Shown one piece after another: positions 50,105-59,745 of a stretch of DNA of 64,000 nt (position 1 is its first letter; every line of letters starts with the position of its first letter). The notes below the pieces were generated by a model, which saw only the letters and a program-made list of their open reading frames with translations, searched no databases and had not been told where the DNA came from. Source of the DNA: Tahibacter aquaticus (GTDB lineage: Bacteria; Pseudomonadota; Gammaproteobacteria; Xanthomonadales; Rhodanobacteraceae); contig NZ_SNZH01000003.1 of assembly GCF_004363655.1 (NCBI RefSeq), positions 304,020 to 368,019 on the forward strand, read 5' to 3'. The position numbers were made by a program, and so were the translations under genes.

Positions 50105-50380
50105 TCAAATGATGCGGCACTGCAGGCCGCAAAGCTGATCCTCGTGCAGGGCGTCGGCAATCAGCCGCCAGGTGGCTGCAGGTGCCAGATCGCCGTGATA
50201 CAGCCCGGTGTCCAGTTCGATGGCAAAGGTAGGCCACTCGTCGCGCGGCGTCGGCATCTGCCGTACGCGGTAATGGCCCTGGGGCATGGCTTCGTAAAGG
50301 ATATTGAGCAGCGTTTCGCGGGCGATCTCCGGCTCCTGGTTGATCGCAACGGCGCGTGTGCCGGTCCAGTTGAAGCTCAT
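50105..50380 (-). CDS. Small hypothetical protein
   Basis: A 91-residue soluble protein (MSFNWTGTRAVAINQEPEI ... ELDTGLYHGDLAPAATWRLI ... LCGLQCRII). No family was recognised. It has a good GGGAGAA ribosome site and its own intrinsic terminator, so it is probably a real monocistronic gene. The upstream region has an AT-rich segment (TACAAATAGATACATTTAA on the minus strand) that could hold its -10 element. Confidence 0.65.
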   Translation of the reverse strand: MSFNWTGTRAVAINQEPEIARETLLNILYEAMPQGHYRVRQMPTPRDEWPTFAIELDTGLYHGDLAPAATWRLIADALHEDQLCGLQCRII

Positions 50381-50733
50381 GGAGTTCTCCCTGGGAACTC
50401 GTACTGCATGGGTTAAATGTATCTATTTGTACGCGCCGCGCCGCCCGGGGTTTCCACTAGGCGAAGGAGGGGATTAGGCCCACAAATGTCCGTGGCCGGT
50501 GCCGCGGAGTGCTTTGCCCACAGCGGCGGCGTGCGCTGAGGGCAACGCCGGGCTGCGGCAACGACGGCAGAAAGACCGGCGCCCGGCCACACCGCGCCGC
50601 GGCCTTCGCCATGGGCACGGCGCCGTCCGTCCGGCGAGCCTGGCGAACGCGGCTGTACTACACGTTGTTCTCACATTAGCTGTCGCATCTTTTCCGCCCG
50701 GCAAGGGGACAGTGGTGTCCCAGCGAGGCAACC
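50381..50733. other. Divergent promoter region without a recognised gene
   Basis: 353 bp, AT-richer near 50410-50435 (side of the small hypothetical gene) and near 50650-50690 (TTGTTCTCACATTAGCTG, side of the receiver gene), with GC-rich sequence between. No coding frame stands out. Confidence 0.45.
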
Positions 50734-51123
50734 ATGGCGGGATCCATACCTTGGCAAGGCGGTCGTACCGTGGTGGTCGACGACAACACGGCGGCGGCAT
50801 CGATGCTGGCGGATTTCCTGCGCCTGATCGGCCACGATTCCGAAGTTCTGCCGATCAGCGACGTGACAACGCTGGCCCGGGACATCCTGGCGCGCGCGCC
50901 CGACATCGCTTTCCTCGACCTGGGCCTGGCGCATATCGACGGACGCGATCTTGCCGCCACGCTGCGCGCGATGGGCTGCACCTCGCACCTGGTCGCCATT
51001 ACCGGCTACGGCCGGCCGGAAGACATGGAAAGCACGCGCCAGGCCGGTTTCGACCAGCACTGGACCAAGCCACTGGATGTGGATCGCGTGGAGCGCTTCA
51101 TGGCCAGCCCGCCGCGGCGCTAG
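50734..51123 (+). CDS. Single-domain response regulator (CheY-like receiver)
   Basis: A 129-residue receiver domain with no output domain. The acidic pair is in TVVVDDNTAAASML, the phospho-acceptor Asp in IAFLDLGLAHIDG, the conserved Thr in LVAITGYGRPEDM, and the Lys in HWTKPLDVDRV. The DGxDLA and RPEDxxxxxxAGFDxxxxKP wording is that of receivers found on hybrid histidine kinases. No kinase is adjacent, so its partner is elsewhere. The gene has a GCGAGG ribosome site. Confidence 0.88.
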   Translation: MAGSIPWQGGRTVVVDDNTAAASMLADFLRLIGHDSEVLPISDVTTLARDILARAPDIAFLDLGLAHIDGRDLAATLRAMGCTSHLVAITGYGRPEDMESTRQAGFDQHWTKPLDVDRVERFMASPPRR

Positions 51124-51294
51124 GTGGCATTGCAACGATCGCTGCAAAATCCCTGTTGGGAATTTATCGCAATTTACTGCTGTAGCCGCCAATCGCCACC
51201 ACTGGCGGAAGGCCGGCAACGCCGTGCGGTGCACTGGGGGCTGCCAGCAGCACCGCAGCGGCGGCCTTGGCCCGGCGATGGGCTTGCGGCCGTG

Positions 51295-52425
51295 TCAGCG
51301 CGCGAGAAAGTCGGACCAGGCCCGGATGCCTGCGTCGATGCCCAGCCGTCCGAAGCCCACCCGGAACCGGTCCGCGGGCACGGGCAGCAAGGCCGATACG
51401 AACAGGCTGGACGGCAGCAGCAATACGCCGGCTTCCTCGATCAGGCCGCGGCAATGTTCTTCCACACCGTCGCTGCCCAGATAGCGCGCAAAGCCGACGC
51501 AGCCGCCATCGGGTTCGTTCCATTCATAGCGGTCTGCATGCGCGGCGAAGAAGGCGCCTAGCCGTGCCAGGTTGTCGCGGCACAGTTCGCGGTTGCGGGC
51601 CAGAATCGGTTCGCGCGCGTTCAAGGCTATCGTCGCCAGCAGTTCCGACGGGCGCGAATTGCAGATCGACAGGTAGTGCTTGAGCCGCTCCATGCGTGCA
51701 AGCACGTCGCGGTCGCGGCAGGCAATCCAGCCTATGCGCAGACCGGGCAGGCCATAGGCCTTGGACATCACGTTCAGCGACAGAGCCTTGGCATAGCGCT
51801 CGGCTGCCTGTGGCAGGCGCCTGGCCGGATCGCGCTCAAGCCCGCGATAGACCTCGTCGTGGAACAGGTAAATATCGCGTTCGGCGCAGAGATCGAGCAA
51901 CTGCTGGAAAATGCCCGGATCGGCGACGGCGCCGGTCGGGTTGTTCGGGAAGTTGACCGCGATCAGGCGCGTATTCGGCCGCAGCGCTGCGCGCACTTCG
52001 TCCATGTCCAGCTGCCAGCGGTTGCCGGCGTGCAAGGCGATGCCGCTGACAGCACCGGCCCTGTCCAGCGCCAGCGTTTCCATCGACTGGTAGTTCGGCA
52101 CGCTGACGATGGCATGGTCGTCCTTGTCCAGCAGAATCTGCATCGCGCAATAGATGCCTTCCTCGGCGCCGGCGAAGGTGAGCACATCGGCCGCATCGAT
52201 GCCCTCGTACGTCGAGGCGATAGCGCTGCGCAGTGCCGGCGTGCCCCAGGTTTCGCCATAGCCCAGACTGAGCTGGTCCCAGCTTTCGCGCTCGGCCTCG
52301 CTGGCCATGGCCAGCAGCTCGCTCATGCGCAGGGTCTGCGCATCGCTGGCCGTCATATGGTGGCGGGCAGTGAACTCCCATTTCGAGAAATAGGTTTCCA
52401 GGCGAAAGTCGGGCAGGGTGCTCAC
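51295..52425 (-). CDS. PLP-dependent class I/II aminotransferase
   Basis: A 376-residue fold-type I aminotransferase. Lys222 in NVMSKAYGLPGLRIGW is the PLP Schiff-base lysine. NFPNNPTGAVAD gives the PLP-binding Asn, and FHDEVYRGLE the Asp/Tyr pair. RFRVGFGR near the end holds the carboxylate-binding Arg. Substrate unknown; the family includes alliinase- or methionine-aminotransferase-like enzymes. The start is GTG at 52425 behind CTGGAGACG; there is no in-frame ATG with coding character upstream. Confidence 0.88.
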   Translation of the reverse strand: MSTLPDFRLETYFSKWEFTARHHMTASDAQTLRMSELLAMASEAERESWDQLSLGYGETWGTPALRSAIASTYEGIDAADVLTFAGAEEGIYCAMQILLDKDDHAIVSVPNYQSMETLALDRAGAVSGIALHAGNRWQLDMDEVRAALRPNTRLIAVNFPNNPTGAVADPGIFQQLLDLCAERDIYLFHDEVYRGLERDPARRLPQAAERYAKALSLNVMSKAYGLPGLRIGWIACRDRDVLARMERLKHYLSICNSRPSELLATIALNAREPILARNRELCRDNLARLGAFFAAHADRYEWNEPDGGCVGFARYLGSDGVEEHCRGLIEEAGVLLLPSSLFVSALLPVPADRFRVGFGRLGIDAGIRAWSDFLAR

Positions 52426-52743
52426 GAGCGGCGTCTCCAGGCGGCAATCGGCGATTCTACGGTTGCCGCGTCGGTCGAAGGCAAGCCTGCCGGCCCGCGC
52501 CATCGTGCGGATAACCCGGCACTCACGGTCGCCCCGTGCAATTCGCCGGGTGGCCGCTTGTCGCCATCGCTGAATCTGCTGGCGAAGAGGCCATCCGCCG
52601 CGCTGGCACGGAATCTGAGTCGGACCACCCCTGCGCCGATTCGTGACCGCCCTGGCGGGCAACGCGCCCGCCGTCGCGACAGACGGCCAGCCGCAGCAGC
52701 GTGGCTTCTCGCCGCGTACCGTTCCATCCACCCGGAGACAGCC
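52426..52743. other. Divergent promoter region without a recognised gene
   Basis: 318 bp between the aminotransferase (leftward) and CBS protein (rightward). It contains GC-rich inverted repeats such as CTGGCGGGCAACGCGCCCGCC but no convincing open frame or terminator. Confidence 0.45.
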
Positions 52744-53157
52744 ATGAAAATCCACACCGTGATGAGCAGCGACGTCGTCGTCCTCGAACAGCACCAGAGC
52801 ATCCGCAACGCCGCCGAACTGATGCGCAGCCGCGATATCGGCAGCATTCCCGTCAGTGCCAGCGAAAAGCTGGTCGGCATGGTCACTGACCGCGATATCG
52901 TGCTGCGTGCCGTCGCCGAGGGACTCTCCCAGGAAACACCGCTGAGCCAGGTCATGTCCCAGGGCGTGAAGTATTGCTATGCCGAAGACGAAGTCGACGA
53001 CGTTGCGCGCAACATGGCCGAACTCGGCGTGCGCCGCCTGCCGGTGATCGATGCGGACAAGAAGCTGGTCGGCATTGTATCTTTGTCCAATATTGCGCAG
53101 GCCGGCGACCGCCGGGCGACGGAAAACCTGCTGGAAGGGACCGCGCAGCCGCATTGA
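52744..53157 (+). CDS. CBS-domain pair protein
   Basis: A 137-residue stand-alone Bateman module: two CBS domains (IRNAAELMRSRDIGSIPV ... VGMVTDRDIVLRAV and VDDVARNMAELGVRRLPVID ... LVGIVSLSNIAQ). Such proteins bind adenine nucleotides and are often stress-linked. The second GIVSLSNIA is family-typical. ATG follows CCGGAGACA. Confidence 0.88.
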   Translation: MKIHTVMSSDVVVLEQHQSIRNAAELMRSRDIGSIPVSASEKLVGMVTDRDIVLRAVAEGLSQETPLSQVMSQGVKYCYAEDEVDDVARNMAELGVRRLPVIDADKKLVGIVSLSNIAQAGDRRATENLLEGTAQPH

Positions 53158-53309
53158 TCCTGCCGCTTCCTCAGCGGCGCTGGTGATCCGCGGGGCGCTT
53201 CCTCGTGCGCATTGTTGCCGGCCACGCAGCAGAGTCTTGCCTGGGCGGGGAGTAATCCGGCTGCGGTGCAGGCGCTATGCTGCGTGGACCATCTATCGGG
53301 AGCGCTCAC

Positions 53310-54101
53310 ATGGATCTGCAACTCAACGGCAAGACCGCCCTGGTCACCGGTTCCACCGCGGGGATAGGCCTGGAAATCGCACGCACGCTGGCGGTCGAAG
53401 GCGCGCAGGTGATCGTGAGCGGGCGCAGCCAGGCCAAGCTCGACCAGGCCATTGCATCGATCCGTGCATCCGGTGGCAAAGACGTCCGCGGCGTACTGGC
53501 CGATGCGGCCACTGCCGCCGGTGCGCAGGCGCTGGTCGATGCCGTGCCCGCCGTGGATATTCTGGTCAACAACCTCGGCATCTACGAAAGCAAGCCCTTT
53601 GCCGAGATCAGCGATGCGGACTGGCTGCATTTCTACGAAGTGAACGTGATGAGTGGCGTGCGCCTGTCGCGGGCGTATTTTCCCGGCATGCTGCAGCGCG
53701 ACTGGGGCCGCATCATCTTTGTCGCCAGCGAATCGGCGCTGGTGATTCCGCCGGACATGATCCACTACGGCATGACCAAGACCGCGCAACTGTCCATCGC
53801 CCGCGGCCTGGCCAACCTGACCAAGGGCACGCGCGTGACGGTGAACTCGGTATTGCCCGGGCCTACGCGTTCCGAGGGCATCGTCGATTTCCTGCGCAGC
53901 GTGGCCAGCGATCCGAACGGCACGCCCGAGCAGATCGAAGCGGAATTCTTCACCCAGCACCGTTCCTCGTCGCTGCTGCAGCGCATGATCGAGCCGCAGG
54001 AGATCGCCAGCCTGGTCGCCTATGTCGCCAGCCCCCTGTCGGCGGCGACGAACGGCGCGGCCTTGAATGTCGAAGGCGGCTTGTACAACGCGATCAAATG
54101 A
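53310..54101 (+). CDS. Short-chain dehydrogenase/reductase
   Basis: A 263-residue classical SDR. The cofactor motif is ALVTGSTAGIGLEIARTL and NNLGIY is the structural NNxG. The catalytic Ser lies in IIFVASESAL and the catalytic Tyr/Lys in HYGMTKTAQ. The C-terminus VASPLSAATNGAALNVEGG is typical. The wording matches 3-oxoacyl-ACP-reductase-like SDRs of unknown substrate. Start at 53310 behind GGGAG. Downstream is a hairpin repeat, then convergent kdpD. Confidence 0.9.
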   Translation: MDLQLNGKTALVTGSTAGIGLEIARTLAVEGAQVIVSGRSQAKLDQAIASIRASGGKDVRGVLADAATAAGAQALVDAVPAVDILVNNLGIYESKPFAEISDADWLHFYEVNVMSGVRLSRAYFPGMLQRDWGRIIFVASESALVIPPDMIHYGMTKTAQLSIARGLANLTKGTRVTVNSVLPGPTRSEGIVDFLRSVASDPNGTPEQIEAEFFTQHRSSSLLQRMIEPQEIASLVAYVASPLSAATNGAALNVEGGLYNAIK

Positions 54102-54138
54102 AGCGTGCGAACAGCGGCAGCGACGCGGGCATTGCTGT

Positions 54139-54245
54139 CGTAGGGCGCAGATGAGCACAGCGAATTGCGCCGCAGGGGCTTGCGACGGAGGCGAGTGTCG
54201 CGGCCTTGCTGTGCAATTCGCGCTCGCTCATCGCAGTCTGCGATG
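54139..54245. repeat. Dispersed hairpin repeat, copy 2
   Basis: It starts CGTAGGGCGCAGATGAGCAC and has arms GCGAATTGC/GCAATTCGC and ATGAGC/GCTCAT, forming a ~107-bp imperfect palindrome. It shares its end words with the copy at 34301-34406. It occupies most of the 176-bp gap between the convergent SDR and kdpD genes. Confidence 0.75.
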
Positions 54246-54277
54246 ATTGCGCCCCGCGCGGCGCAACACCCTCGCTT

Positions 54278-56965
54278 TCAGGCCGGCTCCGCCGCTGTCA
54301 ACGGCAGTGTCACGCGTATCACCGTACCGTCGTCGCCGCCTTCGCCCGGCAAGGCCTGTACCGAGCCGCCGTGGGCGCCGATCATGCCCTGGCAGATCGA
54401 CAGTCCGAGGCCGGTGCCCTGTTTGCCGCGGTCGCCGCGTTCCACCGAATAGAACAGGTCGAAGATACGCGCGCGCTCGTTTTCCGGAATGCCGGGGCCG
54501 CGGTCGATCACGTCGATCAGTAGCTGGCTGGCGTCGCGCAGCACGCGGATGCGGATCGCTGCGCCGGGTGGCGAGAACTTCGCCGCGTTTTCCATGATGT
54601 TGAAAAGTGCCTGCTCGATCAGTGCCGGATGCACGTACAGCAGCGGTAGCGGCTCGGCCGGCAGTTCGCGTTCCACCGCCACGTCGGGAAAGACCTTGCG
54701 CAGGCGCAGCGCGCAGGAGCCGATGATTTCCTCCAGCGCCACCCAGTCGCGCGCCAGCTTCAGCGTGCCATGGCCCAGGCGCGTCATGTCGAGCAGGTTC
54801 TGGATGTAGCGGTCCAGGCGCTGGCCTTCGGCGACGATACCGTCGAGCAGTTCGTCGCGTTCGCCGGCGGGAATCTGCGTGCCGAAACGCTGCAGGCTTT
54901 CGGCCGAGCCCAGCATGGCCGACAGCGGCGAGCGCAGGTCGTGCGAGACCGAGGACAGCAGTGCCGCGCGCAGGCGTTCGGTTTCGCCCTGTACGCGCGC
55001 ATTTTCCAGCGCATCGGCCAGGCGCGTGCGCGCCAGGGCCTGGGCAATGTCCTGCACGATGGCGAGGACCAGGTCGCGCCGCTGTGGCGACAGCACGGCT
55101 TCTTCCCGCGGCAGGCGCAGGGCAACCACGCCCAGCGTGCTGCCGTCGCCGCTGAGCGGCAGCAGCCAGCAGGTGGATGCATTCAGCGTGTCGGTATAGC
55201 GGCCGGCGGGCTGGTCGTGCTGCAGGCACCAGTCGGCGGCGGCGCGGTCGGTTGCGCTCAAGGCCAGCGACGGCGGGGCGGAGGCGCTGGCAACGAGCAG
55301 GCCGGTCATCGTATCGGGTGTCAGCACGGCGGCTTGTGCGTCGAAACTGCGCGACAGGGTGCGAACGCCGATCGCCGCGACCTGGCCGGCGTCGGCCGCG
55401 GCGGCCAGGTCGCGCCCCAGCCGGCCCAGCGTGCCCGCATGGGCGTTGGCATCGCGCAGCATCTGCACCTGGGTGGACAGGCGCGTGGCCAGGCGCGAAC
55501 AGATCAGCGCTGTGGCCAGGAACAGCACCACGGTCAGCGCATCGCTGCCGTTGGCAATGGCCAGGGTGTAGCGCGGCGGTGCAAAAAAGAAGTTGTAGCC
55601 AAAGAAACACACAATGGCGCTGAACACCGCCACGCTCATGCGAGAGCGCACCGCCACGATGAGCACGGCGACTGTGAAGATCTGCGACAGGTTGGAGACC
55701 GACAACACCCGGTCGGCGACATGCGCCAGCCCCAGCGCCACCAGCGAAACCAGCAGGGCGATGCCATAGTCACGCAGCGGCGCGTTGGCGCCCTGCAGCA
55801 GGGCGCGGCGTGCCCGGGCACGGGCCATCGGCGTGGCCACGATGGTCAGTTCGAAATGCGCGCCGCGCTGCAGCAGCTGCTGGCTCAGGGTGCGGTTGAG
55901 CAGGCGTGCCCAGGGCCGTTCGCGCGTGCGGCCGATGACGATGGTGGCGACGCTGTTGCGGCCGGCATAGCCCAGCAGTTCGCCGGCTACGTCGTGGCCG
56001 CGCAGGGATTCAGTTTCGCCGCCGAGCCGGCGCGCCAGGCGCAGCGCCGCGTCCAGGCGTGCCTGCTGTTCGGCGTCGCCGCTATTTCTGCCGGAATCCA
56101 CATGTACCACCGTCCACGCCGCCTGGCGCCGCTCGGCGATGCGGCGTGCGAAGCGCACCAGGTATTCGCTGTTGTCGCTGCCGTCGATGGCCGCGAGTAC
56201 GCGCCGCCGCACCGGCACCGGCCCGCTGCCCTGCGCGGCCTGTACTTCGCGCAGGTCGGCGTCGACGCGGTCGGCCGCGGTCTGCATGGCCAGCTCGCGC
56301 AGCGCGGTCAGGTTGGACGCGGTGAAGAAGCGCTCCAGCGCACTGCTGGCCAGTTCCGGCAGGTATACCTTGCCCTGGCGCAGGCGCTCGATCAGCTCGC
56401 GCGGCGGCAGGTCGATCAGCACCACGTCGCGGGCGCGGTCGAAGAACGCATCGGGCACGGTCTCGCGCACGCGCACGCCGGTGATCTGCTGCACCACGTC
56501 GTTGAGGCTTTCCAGGTGCTGGATATTCACCGTGGTATAGACGTCGATGCCGGCGTCGAGCAGTTCCTCGATGTCCTGGTAGCGGCGCTCATGACGGCTG
56601 CCGGACACATTGCGATGGGCCAGCTCGTCGACCAGGACCAGCGCCGGTTTGCGCGCCAGTGCCGCATCGACATCGAACTCGTCATGGGCGCGCTCGGCAC
56701 CGGCGAAGGCACGGCGCGGCAGTAGCTCCAGGCCGTCGAGCAGGGCCTGGGTCTCAGCCCGGCCATGGGTTTCGACCAGGCCGACGACCACGTCCAGGCC
56801 CTGGCGCTTCAGTTCGCGCGCGGCCGACAACATGGCGTAGGTCTTGCCGACGCCCGGCGCGGCGCCGAGGAACACCTTCAGCCGCCCCGATGCCTCGCGT
56901 TCGATCTGGTCGAGCAGGGCGTTCGCCTTGGCGTGGCGCTCGTCGGTGCGGGTGGCTTCAGGCAT
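54278..56965 (-). CDS. kdpD: Sensor histidine kinase KdpD
   Basis: An 895-residue turgor/potassium sensor. The N-terminal KdpD domain has Walker A FLGAAPGVGKTYAML, then VGLVETHGRAET and FDRARDVVLIDLPP. A USP-like domain follows (about 245-370: RRVLAAIDGSDNSEYLVRF). Four membrane helices lie at about 395-490 (ending FFGYNFFFAPPRYTLAI), then a GAF-like region. The kinase core has phospho-acceptor His675 in SSVSHDLRSPLSA, plus N box and G boxes (DRGPGIPENERARIF, GTGLGLSICQGM). It follows kdpC by 77 bp. The cognate regulator kdpE, normally next, is not present downstream. Confidence 0.96.
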   Translation of the reverse strand: MPEATRTDERHAKANALLDQIEREASGRLKVFLGAAPGVGKTYAMLSAARELKRQGLDVVVGLVETHGRAETQALLDGLELLPRRAFAGAERAHDEFDVDAALARKPALVLVDELAHRNVSGSRHERRYQDIEELLDAGIDVYTTVNIQHLESLNDVVQQITGVRVRETVPDAFFDRARDVVLIDLPPRELIERLRQGKVYLPELASSALERFFTASNLTALRELAMQTAADRVDADLREVQAAQGSGPVPVRRRVLAAIDGSDNSEYLVRFARRIAERRQAAWTVVHVDSGRNSGDAEQQARLDAALRLARRLGGETESLRGHDVAGELLGYAGRNSVATIVIGRTRERPWARLLNRTLSQQLLQRGAHFELTIVATPMARARARRALLQGANAPLRDYGIALLVSLVALGLAHVADRVLSVSNLSQIFTVAVLIVAVRSRMSVAVFSAIVCFFGYNFFFAPPRYTLAIANGSDALTVVLFLATALICSRLATRLSTQVQMLRDANAHAGTLGRLGRDLAAAADAGQVAAIGVRTLSRSFDAQAAVLTPDTMTGLLVASASAPPSLALSATDRAAADWCLQHDQPAGRYTDTLNASTCWLLPLSGDGSTLGVVALRLPREEAVLSPQRRDLVLAIVQDIAQALARTRLADALENARVQGETERLRAALLSSVSHDLRSPLSAMLGSAESLQRFGTQIPAGERDELLDGIVAEGQRLDRYIQNLLDMTRLGHGTLKLARDWVALEEIIGSCALRLRKVFPDVAVERELPAEPLPLLYVHPALIEQALFNIMENAAKFSPPGAAIRIRVLRDASQLLIDVIDRGPGIPENERARIFDLFYSVERGDRGKQGTGLGLSICQGMIGAHGGSVQALPGEGGDDGTVIRVTLPLTAAEPA

Positions 56966-57042
56966 GCGGCAGTTCCGGCGAAGTGGGTGATAGCGGCGGC
57001 ACCGGGCGCCAGCGTGGTGGCTGGCGCCGGGCTATGCAAGCC

Positions 57043-57645
57043 TCAGCGTTGCAGCTGATCCAGCGCGAGGTTCAATTCCAGCACATTGACGCGCGGCTGG
57101 CCGAGCACACCCAGGGTGCGATGCTGCGTGTGCTGGTGCAACAGGGCTTCGACCTGGTCCGCGCGCAGGCCGCGCGCCCTGGCCACGCGCGCCACCTGCA
57201 CCTGCGCCGCGGCCGGTGACAGGTGCGGATCGATGCCCGAGCCCGATGTGGTCACCAGATCGCTGGGCAGTGATTCCGCTGCCACGCCTTCGCGCGCGGC
57301 GACGGCGGCGGAATCCTGGGTCACGCGTTCGCGCAGGGCAGGATTGCTGCTGGCGAGATTGCTGCCGGACAAGGCTTTCGGATCGTAGCCTGCCGCCGAC
57401 GGCCGCGGCTGGAAATAGCGTGCATCGGCGAAGGGTTGTGCCACCAGGCGCGAACCGACGATCTTGCCGTCGCGCTCGACCAGGCTGCCGCGCGCCTGCT
57501 GTGGAAACAGCAGGCCGCCAGCGACTGTGGCGACGGCGGGATAGATCAAGCCGCAGATCACGACCAGCAGCGCACTCCAGAGCAGGGCAGGCCAGAGGCC
57601 GCCGCCGCTGTTGTCGAGTTCGGTTTTATACGTTGCAACATTCAT
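57043..57645 (-). CDS. kdpC: Potassium-transporting ATPase subunit C
   Basis: A 200-residue KdpC with a single N-terminal membrane helix (ALLWSALLVVICGLIYPAVATVAGGLLFP), then the family motifs GSRLVAQPFADARYFQPRPSA, SGGSNLA-like SGSNLASSNPALRERV, LVTTSGSGIDPHLSPAAA and the C-terminal LGQPRVNVLELNLALD. It stabilises the KdpFABC complex and supports ATP binding. Ribosome site GGAGAAAAA. It lies 20 bp after kdpB. Confidence 0.96.
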   Translation of the reverse strand: MNVATYKTELDNSGGGLWPALLWSALLVVICGLIYPAVATVAGGLLFPQQARGSLVERDGKIVGSRLVAQPFADARYFQPRPSAAGYDPKALSGSNLASSNPALRERVTQDSAAVAAREGVAAESLPSDLVTTSGSGIDPHLSPAAAQVQVARVARARGLRADQVEALLHQHTQHRTLGVLGQPRVNVLELNLALDQLQR

Positions 57646-57665
57646 GCTTTTTCTCCGGAACGGAA

Positions 57666-59714
57666 TCAGCGCGCGCCGAACACGGCGGCCAGCACCAGGT
57701 CGATCAGCTTGATGGCGATGAACGGCAGCACCACGCCGCCGACGCCGAACAGCAGCAGGTTGCGCCGCAGCAGCGACTCGGCACTGCCCGGGCGGAACGA
57801 CACGCCGCGCAGGGCCAGCGGAATCAGCGCGGGGATGATCGCCGCATTGAAGATCAGCGCCGCCAGCACCGCATTGACCGGGCCCGACAGGTGCATGATG
57901 TCCAGCGCCGCCATGCCCGGAATCGCCGCGACGAAGATCGCCGGAATGATGGCGAAATACTTCGACACGTCGTTGGCCAGCGAGAACGTGGTCAGCGCGC
58001 CGCGGGTGATCAGCAGCTGCTTGCCGATTTCGACCACGGACAGCAGCTTGGTCGGATCGGAATCCAGGTCGACCATGTTGCCGGCTTCCTTCGCCGCCTG
58101 GGTGCCCGAGTTCATGGCCAGGCCGATGTCGGCCTGGGCCAGCGCCGGCGCATCGTTGGTGCCGTCGCCGACCATGGCGACGAGGCGGCCTTCGGCCTGT
58201 TCGGCGCGGATGCGCGCGAGCTTGTCCTCGGGCTTGGCCTCGGCGAGGAAATCGTCGACGCCGGCTTCGGCGGCGATGGCGGCGGCGGTCAGCGGGTTGT
58301 CGCCGGTGATCATCACGGTGCGCACGCCCATGGCGCGCAGGCGGGCAAAGCGCTCGCGCACACCGTGCTTGACGATGTCCGCCAGGGCGATCACGCCGAG
58401 CACACGCGTGTCGTCGGCCACCACCAGCGGCGTGGCGCCACCGCGGGCGATGCGGTCTACCGCGGCATCGAGATCCGCCGGTACGGCGACCGAGCCGACC
58501 CGCGCCCAGGCCACGATGGCCGAGCGCGCGCCCTTGCGGATGCGCCGGCCGCTGGCCAGGTCGACACCGGACATGCGCGATTCGGCGCTGAATGGCACAA
58601 AGGTGGAACTGGATATGTCGCCGGAACTGGCGCCCTGGGCCTGCGCCAGCGCGACAATGGACTTGCCTTCGGGCGTGGGATCGGACAGCGAGGCGAGCAG
58701 GGCGGCTTCGCGCAGATCCGGCACGCGGGCCCCGGCCACGGCAATGAACTCGGTCGCACGGCGATCGCCCAGGGTGATGGTGCCGGTCTTGTCCAGCAGC
58801 AGGGTGTCGATATCGCCGGCCAGTTCCACGGCCTTGCCGGATTTCGCGATCACGTTCGCTTCCAGCGCGCGGTTCATGCCGGCAATACCGATCGCCGGCA
58901 GCAGGCCGCCGATGGTGGTCGGGATCAGGCAGACCAGCAGAGCCACCAGCACGACGACATCGATTTTTACATCTGCAAATTGCGCCAATGCGGGCAGGGT
59001 GACCACGACGATGAGAAACACCAGGGTCAGTGCCGCCAGCAATACGGTCAGGGCCAGCTCGTTCGGCGTCTTCTGCCGCTGCGCGCCTTCCACCAGGGCG
59101 ATCATGCGGTCGAGGAAACTGGCGCCGGGCTGGGCGGTGACGCGCACCTTGATCTCGTCCGACAGCACCGTCGTGCCGGCAATCACGCCGGAGCGGTCGG
59201 TGCCGGCTTCGCGCAGCACCGGTGCCGATTCGCCGGTGACCGCAGCTTCGTTGATCGAGGCCACGCCTTCGACGATTTCGCCGTCGGCGGGAATCTGCTC
59301 GTTGGCGCTGACCACGACGATATCGTCAGGCCGCAGCTCCGCCGCCGGCAGGTATTCGAACTGGCCGTTGCGCCAGCGCCGGCCGACCAGCTGCGAACGC
59401 GCCGCGCGCAGGCTGGCCGCCTGGCCGCGGCCGCGGGCCTCGGCCACGGCCTCGGCGAAATTGGCGAACAGCACGGTGACGAACAGAATCAGCGCGACCA
59501 CCAGGGTATAAGCCCAGGGCTGGCCCTTGGCCAACGCCTGCAGCGACAGGCCGGTGGTGAGCACGGTACCGACCAGCACCACGAACATCACCGGGTTTTT
59601 CATCATCGTGCGCGGCGCCAGCTTGACGAAGGCGTCGCGCACGGCCTCCTGCATCGCCTGTGCGGTAAAGCGTGCCGCATGCACCTTGATGCCATGACGG
59701 GAAGAAGTATCCAT
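57666..59714 (-). CDS. kdpB: Potassium-transporting ATPase subunit B (P-type ATPase)
   Basis: The 682-residue catalytic subunit. Asp308 in [12 protein letters not shown] is the phosphorylated residue. [10 protein letters not shown] is the TGES dephosphorylation loop, [14 protein letters not shown] and [21 protein letters not shown] the hinge motifs. Seven or so helices fit the family. It energises high-affinity K+ uptake through KdpA. 31 bp after kdpA. Confidence 0.98.
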   Translation of the reverse strand: MDTSSRHGIKVHAARFTAQAMQEAVRDAFVKLAPRTMMKNPVMFVVLVGTVLTTGLSLQALAKGQPWAYTLVVALILFVTVLFANFAEAVAEARGRGQAASLRAARSQLVGRRWRNGQFEYLPAAELRPDDIVVVSANEQIPADGEIVEGVASINEAAVTGESAPVLREAGTDRSGVIAGTTVLSDEIKVRVTAQPGASFLDRMIALVEGAQRQKTPNELALTVLLAALTLVFLIVVVTLPALAQFADVKIDVVVLVALLVCLIPTTIGGLLPAIGIAGMNRALEANVIAKSGKAVELAGDIDTLLLDKTGTITLGDRRATEFIAVAGARVPDLREAALLASLSDPTPEGKSIVALAQAQGASSGDISSSTFVPFSAESRMSGVDLASGRRIRKGARSAIVAWARVGSVAVPADLDAAVDRIARGGATPLVVADDTRVLGVIALADIVKHGVRERFARLRAMGVRTVMITGDNPLTAAAIAAEAGVDDFLAEAKPEDKLARIRAEQAEGRLVAMVGDGTNDAPALAQADIGLAMNSGTQAAKEAGNMVDLDSDPTKLLSVVEIGKQLLITRGALTTFSLANDVSKYFAIIPAIFVAAIPGMAALDIMHLSGPVNAVLAALIFNAAIIPALIPLALRGVSFRPGSAESLLRRNLLLFGVGGVVLPFIAIKLIDLVLAAVFGAR

Positions 59715-59745
59715 TGTCGTTCTCGATATCGATTCGGGTGCCGGC

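Noticed and set aside
50734-51123. Receiver gene considered as the missing kdpE
   Set aside because: Only a receiver domain is encoded; KdpE needs a C-terminal winged-helix DNA-binding domain.
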